Source: Piezodorus guildinii (Eukaryota > Arthropoda > Insecta > Hemiptera > Pentatomidae). Taken from it: a stretch of DNA of 64,000 nucleotides. Shown here one piece after another: positions 43,129 through 54,864 of this stretch; within the stretch, counting starts at the first letter, position 1, and each line of letters begins with the position of its first letter. Both the position numbers and the translations under genes were made by a program. The stretch lies in contig CM041297.1 of the NCBI GenBank assembly GCA_023052935.1, forward strand, positions 108,863,563 to 108,927,562. Reading direction: 5' to 3'. The notes beneath the pieces are model-generated. The model was given only the letters and a program-made list of their open reading frames with translations, was not told the DNA's origin and made no database searches.

Positions 43129-44076
43129 ATGGTTCAGTGCTCAATTTGCGATGGTGCCATCACCAGGGAAGAGAAAAAAAGTGTTAGCTGTAATGAGTGC
43201 CGCGTCATTTTTCACGGCAAGTATTGCAATCTATCTGAAAAATATATTGATGCGCTCAAGGCACATAAAAAATCTTGGCTTTGCCCTAGGTGCGTCTATG
43301 GAAAGAAGTCAGGTACATCCACCGAAAATCCTACTTCACCCAGTAGCATTCAAAAGCAAGAACCATCTCCATCTGATATACTCTCGGCAATAAATAAGCA
43401 AGGCGACCAGGTAAACCAAGAAATTAAAGATATTAAATCATCGCTCGAAAAATATGGAGAACTGAGCTTTGAGCTTAACGAGCGGCTTAGCAAAATCGAA
43501 AAAAATCTGGAGGGTCAATCGAAATATCTTGAAGACCTAACAAATGAAAATAAAGCATTAAAGTGCCGAGTGGGCGAACTGGAGGTCCGGCTGAATAGGG
43601 CTGAGCAAGGACTATTATCAAGATCTTTGGAAATTAGGGGCATACCGGTCCGCCCGGGGGAAACCCCTGCGGCTCTGGTGAGCAATATAGCGGCAGGCCT
43701 AGGTATTAAAATCAAAATGGAGGATCTAGACGTAGTGGAGCGTCGTAGACAGAAAAAAGATGACCCGTGACCACCCCCTGTCATCGCTCGCTTTGTTAGG
43801 CAGACCACTCGTGATGAGCTAATTAGAAATAGAAAGATCAAAAGGGACTTCACCACCAGGGATATCGGATGGCAGGAAAATGACTGCCACCGGATATATC
43901 TGAGCGAGGAGATGACCCCCGCTAACAGGCACCTCTATTGGCTTGCCCGTCAAAGGAAGACAGCGGGGAAATTAAAATACGTGTGGTTCGCTGGCGGAAG
44001 AGTCCGTTGCAGGAAAGAAGACGGCCACCCTGTCATCTACATTGACCAGGCGCGAGATCTAGAAGTTTGCGGCTGA
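43129..44076 (+). pseudogene. CR1-like ORF1: PHD finger and coiled coil, one stop
   Basis: ATG at 43129 begins MVQCSICDGAI. Residues about 4-58 hold a PHD-type zinc finger: CSICDG, CNECRVIFHGKYC and SWLCPRC. A helical, charged region with heptad-like spacing follows (about 95-175), then RSLEIRGIP, a segment typical of CR1 and L2 ORF1 proteins that may fold like an RNA-binding domain. A TGA at 43768-43770 interrupts the frame; reading continues in the same frame through FVRQTTRDELIRNRK, HRIYLSEEMTPANRHLYWLA and CRKEDGHPVIYI to a stop at 44074-44076. TGA next to Pro codons is consistent with a C-to-T change in CGA. The role would be binding the element RNA. Confidence 0.8.
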
Positions 44077-46821
44077 CATCCAGATTCCCGTTATCTTGCC
44101 GGCTTCAATCAGAATATAACAACGACTAACCGTTTCACGGATATACTCTACATTGCACTATCATTGTATTTCTTATATTTATTTATGATTTTTATTTATT
44201 CAAGTGTTTTTAAATTTAGTTCTTTGCCTAGAAGATGGGTCATGATTTTTTTTTTTATGTTTAAGTGTGTATCTATTTATATATATCTATTTCTTACTTT
44301 CTCTCTTCCAATTGTCTTTACAACATTGCTATATAGTTTATGGATGTTTAGTACTATACGTACAGCGTCTTCCCTTTAATCCTGGTGTAATTTCCCTCCT
44401 ACCTTTATCATGTCTAGTATCCTAACTACCTGTCACGTTAACGCCCAGTCCTTACCTGCTCACTTCGACGAATTCCTTCAATATTTTACTCATAACTTCT
44501 ACCATCTTATTGCTGTTTCTGAGACTTGGTTAAAACCCTACACTCCTTCCTCTTCTGTTTTCCTTCCGGATTATTTCTTCATCCGTCACGACCGCATCTG
44601 TCGTACTGGTAGGCGTCGGGCTCTATATCCACAATATTCTTAGGTTTCGAACTCTTGAACTTTCATCCCCATCTGAACACCCTCATATCGAATTCCTATT
44701 CATCGAAGTTAATTTCAAAGAAAATCCTCTCCTATATGTTGTAGTCTACCGCCCTCCTTTGGTACCTTTAGACGAATCCCTTGAATCAACCCTCTACAAA
44801 TACGTTCCTCTTTACAATAATATAATAATTTCCGGTGACCTTAATACCAACTTCCTTTCACATTCCAATGACAGACTTTACTTAGAAAATCTCTTCTTCT
44901 CCCTCCACTTATTCATAGTTCCCTTTGCTCCTACCCATCATACTCGCTGGACTGATACCTGGTTGGACGTTTACGTTATTGATACAGCAGAGAACCTTCT
45001 CTCCTCCTCCCAATTACCAGTTCCATTCTTGTCATCCCACGATTTAATCCAAATATCCTACAATATTCGAACTCCAGCAATCCTTCCTAAAACCATAACA
45101 TTCCGTAACCTTGACGCCCTCTCCCGTGAAACCATTCTACCAGATCTTGAGTCCCTGAATTGGAAAGAAATTTACTCCTCCTCGTCCATTGACTGTATGG
45201 TAGATATCCTCACCTCAAATCTACTCAGGATCCTAGATACCCATGCTCCTCTCAAAACCTGCACCTTTCGTCGCCGTCCTGCTCCATGGTTGTGTCAAGA
45301 AATAAAAGATCTTCAAAAGAAACGTGAGGCTGCCCGAAGACGCTATAGACGCACAAGACTAGAGGATGACTACCAAGCGTTCAGGGTACTGCGTAACTTG
45401 ACACAATCAAGAGTCAGACAAGCGAAACGTAATTATTTCCACGAAGCCCTTTCCTCTATCCCCGATCCTAAGTCTAAATGGCAACTCCTTCGAAAACTCT
45501 CCCTCTGTAAATCCACTACCTCTTCAGACATTCCAGTATCACCTGAAGAATTGAACTCCCACTTTCTATCTTCGTCCTCTTATAATTCATCATCACCATC
45601 TTCCCTGCATCTCTCAGTTCCATCCTTTAACTCTGAAAACTTCTTTTTCTCTGACATCTCACCAACTGACTTAATCACCTCAATTATGAAATCTCGCACA
45701 AACTCCATTGGCTTTGACGGAATCCCTGTTAAATTACTAAAACTTTGTCTTCCAGAAATTTTACCAGCTCTCCTTTTCATCTACAATTTTTCCCTGCAAA
45801 ATTCAGTATTTCCTACCTCTTGGAAAAAAGCCATAATCCATCCCATTAACAAAATTCCAAATCCTGCAACTCCTAAAGACTTCCGCCCGATCTCCATCTT
45901 ATCTAATCTCTCTAAACCTTTAGAAAGACTAGTCCAATCCCAAATGTCAAAATTCCTTGAAGAATCCAAATCAATCAATCCTTCCCAATCCGGTTTCCGA
46001 TCTGGCTTCTCCACTCAATCTGCTCTTACTAAAATCACTCAAGACATATACACTGCAATGGACAACAAACAGCTGACAGTTCTGATTCTCCTTGACTTTT
46101 CTAAAGCATTTGATTCTTTGAACCATTCTATCCTTTATTCCAAACTAAAATCTCTCTCCTTTTCCTACAGCTCTATTCTCTGGTTCCAGTCTTTTCTTTC
46201 TGACCGTACCCAAGCAGTTCAAATTCCCAACAAACCTTTATCTTCTTTTCTTACCGTTTCTTCAGGGGTTGCCCAGGGTTCAAGTGTTTCTCCTATCCTT
46301 TTTAATAATACATTTATAAATGATCTTCCTAATTCAATCCTCCACTGCTCCTACCACCTATATGCCGATGATGTTCAGATTTATCTATCCTTTCCTCCCT
46401 CTGAGTTATCAGCCGCGTTTACGAGTATTCAAGAAGACCTGGACAGGATCTGCTATTGGGCGAATCAGAACGAACTAAGGTTAAACGCCGAGAAAACTCA
46501 GGCAATCATTATTGGAACCAATTCCCTCCTTACATCTATTCCCTCTCTTCCTACCTTATTTCTGAACGCCCATCCCATCACATTCAGTTCCTCGGTAAAA
46601 AATTTAGGCATCCATATTGACCAAACCTTATCCTGGAAACCACATGTGGCCCAAATCTCCCGAAGGTCAATCAGTACTCTTAAACTATTCCATCGTTCCC
46701 GCCATGTTCTCCCTTATTCCACTCGCAAGCTCCTTGTATCCTCTCTAATTTTCCCTCAGTTTGATTATGGATATATGGTATATGATGGCCTCTCGATGAT
46801 GCTAGAGAAACGATTAAAGTT

Positions 46822-46833
46822 AATTATGAACTG
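46822..46833. repeat. Target-site duplication of the nested LINE, left copy
   Basis: AATTATGAACTG, repeated exactly at 51745-51756. The first two A bases merge with the A tail on the right side, so at least 10 bases are certain. Confidence 0.92.
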
Positions 46834-47239
46834 GCGCTAGATATAAACAGTCACGTTTTACATCGTTCTCTTAGAACATCAATCTTTGTGTAGTCACTGC
46901 ATGTTTTTTTTCGATTTGAAATCAACCATGAAGTAGCTGGACAACAGTGGTCTACATTGGTAGTAATCCCACAGTGAGTACTGTTTTTATTTAGAGTGTC
47001 TAACAGTGAACAGTGTAGCCGTGTGTATACGAGGCCTTATCACACTCATAGCGGCCATAGGGAAGCCCCCCACTCCCACGACTTTACGTGGGCCACGAGC
47101 TCAGTGTTCCGCCAGCTCTGGAAGGGGCACGTTCGTGTGTTAAACATTAAATTATATCGCGCAGACGTAATTTAATTTTTTTTTTCTTTTTTTTCCCCTT
47201 TTCTTTTCTTCCTTCTCTATACCATCTATTCATGCGAAA

Positions 47240-48607
47240 ATGAGATATTTCCACCAAGTAATGTCCAGCAAAGTTACCAAAAGGTCCCGATCCGCTGGGT
47301 CTACCAGGTCCTATAATCCTCAAAATTCAGCACTTTCAACACCTCAGCATTCTCCACCAGCTAAGACCCGTTCACGGCGTAATAATAAAAAAAATAGTCC
47401 TCCAGTTACTCCCACAAATGTATCAGACGAACCACAACCAGGCACTTCATCCCAGGGATTATCCGAAGAATCTCCTTTCTTCACGCCCAACCCATACCAG
47501 ATTCTCCAATCTGATAAAGATGCTATGGAGTCAATACCAACGCCTAGAGAGCCTCGGCCTCCCCCGATATTCGTCAAAAATATAAAAAAATTTCAATTGC
47601 TCTGCACCCAAATAAATAAAATTATTGATCCAGGCAGTTACTCGTGCCTTAGCAGAAGCACTGATACCAAGATTTCTCCTGAAACAGCAGAATCATACCG
47701 GAAAATCGTTAAATATCTAACGGACACAAAGGCAGAGTTCCACACCTACCAGCTTCGGCAGGAGCGCTCCTTGCGGGTAGTCATTAGAAATCTTCATCAC
47801 TCAACGCCTGCTGAAGACATTGAAGAAGAATTGACGGCACTGGGTTTCAAGGTTCGTCAAATAACAAACGTTATGAAGGAAAATAGATCCGGCACCGATA
47901 GAACTAGGAAGATACCTCTACCCCTCTTCTTTGTTGATCTAGAACCCTCACCTGGAGCTGAAAAGGTCTACGATATCCAAAGGCTGTATTACACTAAAGT
48001 AGCAGTTGAAAAGCCGTACGTGAAGAAAGAAATTGTCCAATGCCACAACTGCCAGGCATATGGCCATACCAAGCACTATTGTCATCACATGCCACGTTGC
48101 GTGAAATGTGGAGACCCCCACAAATCTGAAGAATGCATCAAATCAAGGCAAATTCCAGCAGTGTGTGCTCTATGCCTGAAAGGACACCCAGCTAATTACA
48201 AAGGATGCCAGGTTTACAAAAATCTAAAACTGAAACTTCAGAAACCGCAGTCAACAGAATATTCCTCTACTCCAAGAAGAATAACTTCAAACCTCATCAA
48301 CTCTAATGTGTCCTTTGCCCAACTTCTAGGAGCGGTGAGAAAAATAAGAATTGTGAGGCCCTGCCGCAGGAACAGCCAAACCTTCAACCCCCAGCCCCAA
48401 CCTCAATATTCTCTTCCTCTAACCCTAACGGAGCCTCAAAAATCCCATCAACATCAAATTCCACTTATTCCTCCTCCATCTAACGCAACAGATATCACCA
48501 TTCTCTTAACATCCTTTATCACTGAACTGAAATCAGTCGTGACTCCCCTACTATCTCTTCTAACTAACCTCGTATCCCACCTCATCACTTCTGCAAGAAA
48601 TCCTTAA
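47240..48607 (+). CDS. Jockey-like ORF1: Gag-like RNA-binding protein
   Basis: 455 residues, uninterrupted. A basic, Ser- and Pro-rich N-terminus (about 1-95) precedes the conserved Jockey Gag region with KNIKKFQLLCTQINKII and VVIRNLHHSTPAEDIEEEL. Three zinc knuckles lie near residues 269-330: CHNCQAYGHTKHYC, CVKCGDPHKSEEC and CALCLKGHPANYKGC. The tail is Pro- and Gln-rich but lacks the PQ(Y/H)T repeat of the 22399-23925 protein. The start is the ATG at 47240; a second in-frame ATG lies seven codons later. The stop abuts the ORF2 ATG (TAA then ATG), suggesting ribosome reinitiation. It would bind element RNA and form the ribonucleoprotein. Confidence 0.9.
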   Translation: MRYFHQVMSSKVTKRSRSAGSTRSYNPQNSALSTPQHSPPAKTRSRRNNKKNSPPVTPTNVSDEPQPGTSSQGLSEESPFFTPNPYQILQSDKDAMESIPTPREPRPPPIFVKNIKKFQLLCTQINKIIDPGSYSCLSRSTDTKISPETAESYRKIVKYLTDTKAEFHTYQLRQERSLRVVIRNLHHSTPAEDIEEELTALGFKVRQITNVMKENRSGTDRTRKIPLPLFFVDLEPSPGAEKVYDIQRLYYTKVAVEKPYVKKEIVQCHNCQAYGHTKHYCHHMPRCVKCGDPHKSEECIKSRQIPAVCALCLKGHPANYKGCQVYKNLKLKLQKPQSTEYSSTPRRITSNLINSNVSFAQLLGAVRKIRIVRPCRRNSQTFNPQPQPQYSLPLTLTEPQKSHQHQIPLIPPPSNATDITILLTSFITELKSVVTPLLSLLTNLVSHLITSARNP

Positions 48608-51292
48608 ATGACCTCTTCCAAACCTATATCCATACTCCTTTGGAACGCGAATGGTATTCGAAATCACACCAACGAACTGACAGTCTTCTTACAAGAAAAA
48701 CATATAGACATAGCCTTGGTAACAGAAACTCGACTTACTAACTCACGGCTGTTTAACATCCCCAATTACAACATTTACCGAACGGACCACCCGGACGGAA
48801 CCGCACATGCTGGCACTGCTGTCATCATCCATCACTCCCTCTCCCATCATTCACACCCCTTACCGGTCCATAATTACCTACAACCTACAGCTGTAACAGT
48901 CCGAACCAAGCTCTTTAACTTAACAATTGTTGCAGCATATTCCCCTCCAAAAATTCCATTTTCCGAATCCCAATTCAATTCATTCCTAAATTCCTTGGGA
49001 CACCACTTTCTTGTAGGAGCAGATTTTAATGCAAAACACCAACAATGGGGAGCCAGAACCACAAACTCTCGCGGACGAATCCTGTTGTCTGCACTTAATT
49101 CTACTCGCAGCAATATCCTTCCTCCGGATTCTCCTACCTAATGGCCAACAGATCCCAACCGCAATCCTGACCTTCTAGATTTTTTCATTCATAAAGGTCT
49201 AGGTTCACTAAATTATTCCATATCTCGCCTCGATGACCTATCTTCAGATCACAGTCCATTACTCCTTACCCTTTCATTATCGCCCATTCCTAAACCGACT
49301 CCACCCTCATTCATCAGAGGGCCAGTTCATTGGGACCTATTCCGTCAAATCTTAACCGGCAATATTGATCTCAGAGTATCCCTCAAATCCCCTGAAGAAC
49401 TGGATGAAGCTGTAAATACCTTTACTACCCTAATCCAACAAGCAGCCTGGACTTCATCTTCACCTCTCTCTTCCACCAAATCCCGATGTACAAATCCTTT
49501 ACCTCAAGAACTCCTGGACCTTATCCAATTCAAGCGCCGTTCTAGAACTATCTGGCAGAGGACCAGGCACCCTGATGACAGGAAATCATACAATTATTAT
49601 TGTAAATTAGTTAAAAATAGATTGACAACCTACAGATCCCAATCCTATAATTCCTACCTTTCCTCATTATCCACTTGTAACCATTCCCTCTGGAAAGCAA
49701 CTAAAAAAATCCTTAAATACCATTATATATCTCATCCTCTCCAACGTCATGATGGTTCCTGGTCCACGTCAGATGAGACTAGAGCAGAGGAATTTGCTAA
49801 ACATCTTGCAAACACATTTACTCCTCATCCTGAACTTAATCCTACCCATACAGCTGCAGTTGAAGAATCCCTCTCCTCGCCGATTCCTCTCTCCTTACCT
49901 CCTAAAGCTGTCAACCCCTCTGAGGTCAAATTCCTAATCAATAAACTTAAACCTCGAAAATCTCCTGGATTTGATCTCCTCACTTCCCAAATCATTAAAC
50001 AACTTCCCAAAAAGGCTATAATATTCCTGACCTACATATATAACTGCATCCTCCGAACAACCCATTTTCCTCTGATGTGGAAACACTCAACCATTATACT
50101 TTTCCTTAAACCGGGCAAACCTGTTAATCATACATCATCCTATAGACCAATCAGCTTGCTCCCTATACTTTCCAAATTATTTGAGAAAATCCTTCTGAAA
50201 CGCATCCTACCGTTAATCCAACTCCACAAAATCCCATCTCACCAGTTTGGTTTCCGCTCAGGTCACTCCACTGTTCACCAAGGTCTTCGAGTTGTTGACC
50301 ACATATCCTATGCCCTTGAAAGCAAGCTATATTGCACAGGTGCCTTTCTGGACATAGCACAAGCATTCGACCGGGTGTGGCACGATGGTTTGCTTTTTAA
50401 ACTAAAAACCCTATTACCCCAAGCCCTATATCTAATCCTTCGATCCTACCTCTCTAACCGCTCGTTCCGAGTCCGTTGTGGTTCTGAATTCTCAAGTTGT
50501 CATCCGATAGAAGCCGGTGTTCCACAAGGTAGTGTCCTAGGTCCTATACTCTACATCATATTCACCTCAGACATTCCCACCTTATCCGAAAACTTTCTGG
50601 CAACATTTGCCGATGATACAGCTATCCTCTCATCCCATCCAGATCCTGTTATGGCATCCTCAAACCTCCAATCACATCTCGATCTGATTGAACAGTGGTG
50701 CAATCATTGGCGCATCAAAGTCAATGAATCAAAAAGCAAGCAAGTCACCTTTACCCTTCGACGCAGATCCTGCCCTTTCGTCCATTTTAACTCTATTCCC
50801 CTTCCCTTTTCTGACACAGTCAAATACCTTGGTTTTCTCTTAGACAAAAGACTGACATGGAACTCCCATACTAGACTCAAACGACAAGAACTCAATCGAC
50901 GATATGGACAGCTATATAGACTTCTAAATAGGAAATCACACCTCTCAACGGACAACAAACTACTCATTTACAAGACTATTCTTAAACCCATTTGGACCTA
51001 CGGACTTGAACTGTGGGGAACAGCAAAATTTTCGAATATCAAACGTATCCAATCCTTCCAGTCTAAAGTCCTTAGATCAATAGTCGATGCCCCATATTAT
51101 GTCACCAACAAAACCTTACACCATGACCTGAATATCCCATTTGTCCTTGATCTAATCCCATCCAAATTCTCAATCTTCCATCAGAAGCTTACTCACCTTC
51201 CTAATCCCTTGGCACACTCCCTGTCCAGTTCCAAACATCCCTATAATCCTCCTCGTAGGTTGAAGCGGCAGTGGCCCAGAGATCTCTTGTGA
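48608..51292 (+). pseudogene. Jockey-like ORF2: endonuclease and reverse transcriptase, one stop codon
   Basis: 894 codons in one frame, broken only by a TAA at 49139-49141, where relatives have Tyr in a PTYWPTD segment. Endonuclease: ILLWNANG, LVTETRL, VGADFNAKHQQWG and SSDHSPL. Reverse transcriptase: KSPGFDLLTSQII, SSYRPISLLPILS, HQFGFRSGHSTVH, GAFLDIAQAFDRVWH, AGVPQGSVLGPILY, and FADD at 50606-50617 (F in place of the usual Y, tolerated in many LINEs). The C-terminus is PPRRLKRQWPRDLL. Start at 48608 because it immediately follows the ORF1 stop. Because the stop falls inside the endonuclease, the copy cannot nick its own target unless the stop is read through. Confidence 0.9.
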
Positions 51293-51744
51293 ATATGTCA
51301 TTGGAGTGCTGGCAATGGCTGGCTTCTCCACTCATGCCCTGAGTGTATGTGGCTCTAGCGCCCTCGCTCAGCCTCCACTGGCACTCAAGACCAGTGACGC
51401 AGCTGAATGAGAGGCGCTGGGATCTATTGGCATTGTGCCTCGACATCCACTAGTGGATCTCGAGGTTTGATCCAGTGATCCCAGGGGCAGCTTGTAAATA
51501 TTGTAAATAGGTATGAATGCGAACAAGATTGTTATTATTATTTTTTTTTTTTTATAGTATTTATTTAATTTTGTGTATATATATATTTTTTTCTTTTATT
51601 TGATTAGTCTTTATTAATTTTTTTTTTTTAATTTTATTTACAATGTACATATGGTATGAATGATTTATTCTATCTCTAATACTCATTGCCCCAGAAGGTG
51701 GCAGATTGTATTATCTCTTAATAAAACAAATTAAAAAAAAAAAA
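51293..51744 (+). other. 3' UTR of the nested Jockey-like LINE
   Basis: GC-rich to about 51500, with possible stem-forming segments, then T-rich and ending in an A tail. This contrast marks the UTR against the AT-rich host DNA. No coding frame. Confidence 0.7.
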
Positions 51745-51756
51745 AATTATGAACTG
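51745..51756. repeat. Target-site duplication of the nested LINE, right copy
   Basis: AATTATGAACTG, same as 46822-46833; the CR1-like frame resumes directly after it. Confidence 0.92.
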
Positions 51757-52662
51757 TTTTTTAAGATTTGTCTTTGGCACATCGAGGCGGTCTCATGTAT
51801 CCCATCTCTATACCGAATCAAAATGGCTCTTTCCTCTTACCCGTAGGCAATATTTCCTTGGATCTTTCCTATACCAAACCATTAATTCACAACACCCTCC
51901 ATATATCTACGATCTCCTACAGTTCAAACCCACAATTCACCCACTAGAGACTAGATCCCGTTTTTCCAACCTTTATATCACTTCCCACAGAACAAAAAAA
52001 TACGAATGCTCCTTTCTGGCCCGTTCACTAGTTTCTGGAATTCCCTTCCATCAAACATCCGCCATGCTCCTTTACTTCCTACATTTAAATTCCTTCTCTT
52101 CCAGCACCTTCTAACATCCCAAAATGACGCTGCCTGACATATATTTTAAATATGAAATATATTTTTTTCCTTTGTTCAATCTTTACATTATTTGTTAAAG
52201 TTTTTTTATATCGTTATTTTTGTTACTAGAAGATTTCATTTCTTATATTTGTATTTTTTATTTATGTTTTAATTGTATTATCTTTCATTAATTGTTGGTC
52301 TAATATAGATCCTTTATTATTTCAGAGTTTATGTTATTCTAAGAATACTAAGTATTAGTAAAATGTTACTAATTATTTTTGTTTTATTTATTATTTTTTT
52401 TTTTGTTTCTTTTTTAATTTGGATTCTGTTATCAACTCATATATTTCTCATTTTTTTCTAACATATATTACCTTCTGAAGATTGTTTTTATTTTATTTAT
52501 TTTGTGTTTTATACTAATTCATCAATTATTGTAAATAGTAGTTAATCATGCTCATCTTGTCTGTTGGCCAGACATATTGTATATTTAAACTGTAGAAAGC
52601 TGTTATTCTAAAGGGACCCAGTCCCAGAATAAAAATTATTTTCTATCTATCTATCTATCTAA

Positions 52663-53884
52663 TACATTTTAGAATATTTTAACCTAAACGAACAAAATTA
52701 TTTAGCACAACAAAATTATAAAAAATCATCGAAAACAGAAAACATTATTCATTTCCGACAGGGATTGAATTGTGCAATCCACTGAATCACTTCTGGGTAT
52801 GAAAATGCAAAGATGAAAGCATCCTAATTAAAATCGGATGACATTCTTAGACTTTTTTTTAAAAAATAAGCTTTTATAATACCTATAAAACAACTGAGAT
52901 CAATTTAGAAGGTCTTTAGAAAAACAAGAGTAAAGAGAGAGACAAATAAAATAAAGAGATAGTAGTGTTTTTAGAAGCTGAGGCTCTATAACGCAAGGGA
53001 TATCTGGGATATATGCTGGACCTTAGGAAACGTTATTGCCATCTACCATATTATGCATAATATGGTTAGATAAAAAAAAGTGATTTGGATAAAAAAAACA
53101 TAGACGGTTTTTGAACGTAGGAAATATAAAGAGTTCTATTAGATTTTTTTCTTCTCTTACTACTTTTAAAATCATTTTCTCATTATGATTTTAATCAGCT
53201 ATTGTATAGTTAATCATGATATATCAACAACATTGAATGCGGTGTTGACTGAATTCCCCCATAATAATGTTAATTATCTAAACCACATTTAGTGGTCTCA
53301 ATGCTCACCTGACAATCAGTTTAACAGGACTGTCAACACCAAAACTAATAGGAATTGTACGTAGTTGTGAACAATGCCTAGGCAAAGGCTCATCAGTGAT
53401 GTAGGAATTCCTGATTTCCTCAACTTATATCACTAATCTCAACACTACCAGTCCTATTTGTATGAACAGTTGCTAACCGCCACCCAATTTACAATACGCA
53501 TACAAATATATGGAGCAGGATGAACAAGACAGTGAATTTTGCATATTCTAAGCCTAATATCAATAGAATAGAACTTTCATTGCAATCAGGGAAGTCCCCA
53601 TACAATGGGAATGTGTACATAAATCATTTTTATGATCTCCTTTTTGGTGTATATATATATATATATATTATATATATATATATATATATGATTACATACA
53701 TATGAATACATGAAAAATAAATTTAGGTTAAATAATAAATAAACAATATTAATAATAATTATACAAAATAAATAATAATAATTAGCAAAAAATATATATC
53801 CATATCTTATGACTTCAAAAAAAAAAAAACAAGATCATTATAAATAACTTTTATAAAAAGAAAAAAAAATTTTAAATGTTTTAT
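52663..53884. other. Intergenic with a TA microsatellite, nothing recognised
   Basis: A TA microsatellite lies at about 53649-53690. No gene or repeat end is supported. Confidence 0.45.
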
Positions 53885-54255
53885 TGATATTTACAACTGT
53901 ACTTAAATGGGCTAAAATAAATAAATTTTTAAGTCAATGATCCATCACAAAATTTCTTAAATTACTCTGGTACAAAATTACAGTTTTTTAGTATTTTCAG
54001 AGGATATATTTTTGAGAAATATGTAAATGTTTGATGGTGTTAACCTGGTTATAGCTGGTATAATGGTTGAGCGGTGGGATGAGTATACTGGGCACGATGT
54101 GAAGAAATGGTGAATATTGTCAGCTTATTTCTTATTGCAGATGGTGCAGGTTTCTATTGGATTCAATCTGTGCGTTATGGTTTTCATGAAAATTTGTTAG
54201 AATTTAATGTTAGCTGTCGAAGTAAATGTTAGCGGTTTTGAGCCATCAGTTTTTT
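53885..54255 (-). pseudogene. LINE 3'-terminal remnant (R1/I-like tail)
   Basis: The minus strand encodes ETCTICNKK, a stop, then ADNIHHFFTSCPVYSSHR (near 54150-54065), followed by IYIFLKNI. This is the C..C......HH....C.....R arrangement seen at the C-terminus of R1/I-group polyproteins. Its 3' end contains ATTTACAACTGTACTTAAA (plus 53889-53907), similar to the Jockey-like 3' ends at 13582 and 27602. Confidence 0.5.
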
Positions 54256-54447
54256 ATGCGTAAAGGGCAGGTCGGTTGTTAGGTTGATTTAAATTTTTGG
54301 GTTTCATTAAACATATCTACAAAATTCGGACACATACATCAATAGTAGAAGATTTATTATCCGTTATATCTGCTGTCGATTGACAATAATATAAACCCTG
54401 GCTCACTACTTTCTGATATAACGTTCGGCTGCCTACCGCCGATGTAA

Positions 54448-54864
54448 ATGGCCAAAAAGGAAATTTATGGGATGTTTTTGCTCAAACGATTCAGTGGAAT
54501 CAAGTGGGTAAGAATTGCTTTTCTAGCGTTATCAGATAAGAAATATATTTTAATCATCGATACACTGTTTTTTAGAACAGTCTTTCCCTCTCACATCGCC
54601 ACAGATCAAAATACTTATCTGTATATGTCACAATTGACTTCAGAGCCGTCTTCAAACCGAAAAAACTGTCCCGTGCGGCACAATTTGTTGCTATTAGTTT
54701 ATGATAAAAGCTTCTTCTTGAAGCCATATAACTATCTGATGGTACTATGTTACTATCTGAATGTTATGTTCAAATCTAATGAAGGAATTGACAGTATTTT
54801 GATAGCCTTATCTTTAGACTGCTTCTTGGACAAGTTAGTAGTAAGTTCACGGTTTGGAGCATGA
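54448..54864 (+). other. Unrecognised 138-codon ORF, probably chance
   Basis: ATG start in TGTAAATGG context. The product would be rich in Leu, Ile, Ser and Lys with no recognised domain, no clear signal peptide and no repeat. There is no neighbouring gene, and the composition matches the AT-rich background. It is long for a chance frame here, so a decayed or unknown gene or element ORF remains possible. Confidence 0.15.

Larger units (their letters stand above)
46834..51744 (+). mobile_element. Full-length Jockey-like LINE nested in the CR1-like LINE
   Basis: 4.9 kb on the plus strand: 5' UTR of about 400 bases, ORF1, ORF2, a 3' UTR of about 450 bases that is first GC-rich then T-rich, and an A tail at about 51733-51746. 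It is bracketed by an exact target duplication. One stop codon in ORF2 is the only clear lesion seen. Its reverse transcriptase is closest to that at 13692-15110. Confidence 0.93.
44410..52137 (+). pseudogene. CR1-like ORF2: endonuclease and reverse transcriptase, split and frameshifted
   Basis: ATG at 44410 begins MSSILTTCHVNAQSL. The endonuclease shows HLIAVSETWL, YVVVYRPP, IISGDLNTNF and SHDLI. A shift near 44610-44630 moves the frame, which then reads to 46833. Reverse transcriptase motifs: GFDGIPVKLLK, DFRPISILSNLSKPLE, QSGFRSGFSTQSAL, LLDFSKAFDSLNH, SGVAQGSSVSPILF and LYADDVQIYL. At 46833 the nested Jockey-like element begins; after it, the frame resumes at 51757 without loss and reads to the terminal WNSLPSNIRHAP block, where one more shift (near 52029) occurs, ending at 52135-52137. 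It cannot produce a working protein. Confidence 0.85.
43010..52662 (+). mobile_element. CR1-like LINE, interrupted by a nested Jockey-like LINE
   Basis: Without the nested element (46834-51744) this copy is about 4.7 kb: ORF1 with a PHD-type finger, ORF2 with endonuclease and reverse transcriptase, and a 3' UTR ending TTCTAAAGGGACCCAGTCCC, AATAAA and a (TCTA)n tail at about 52640-52660. The 5' end is not defined. Both ORFs carry lesions. The 3' signature also occurs in the remnant at 5690-6270. Confidence 0.8.

Noticed and set aside
49622..51292. Reverse transcriptase frame as an independent gene starting at 49622
   Set aside because: It is the continuation of the ORF2 that starts at 48608, split only by the TAA at 49139.
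51749..52114. 121-codon frame as a separate small gene
   Set aside because: Its sequence continues the CR1-like ORF2 frame interrupted at 46833; it includes the terminal block with one shift.
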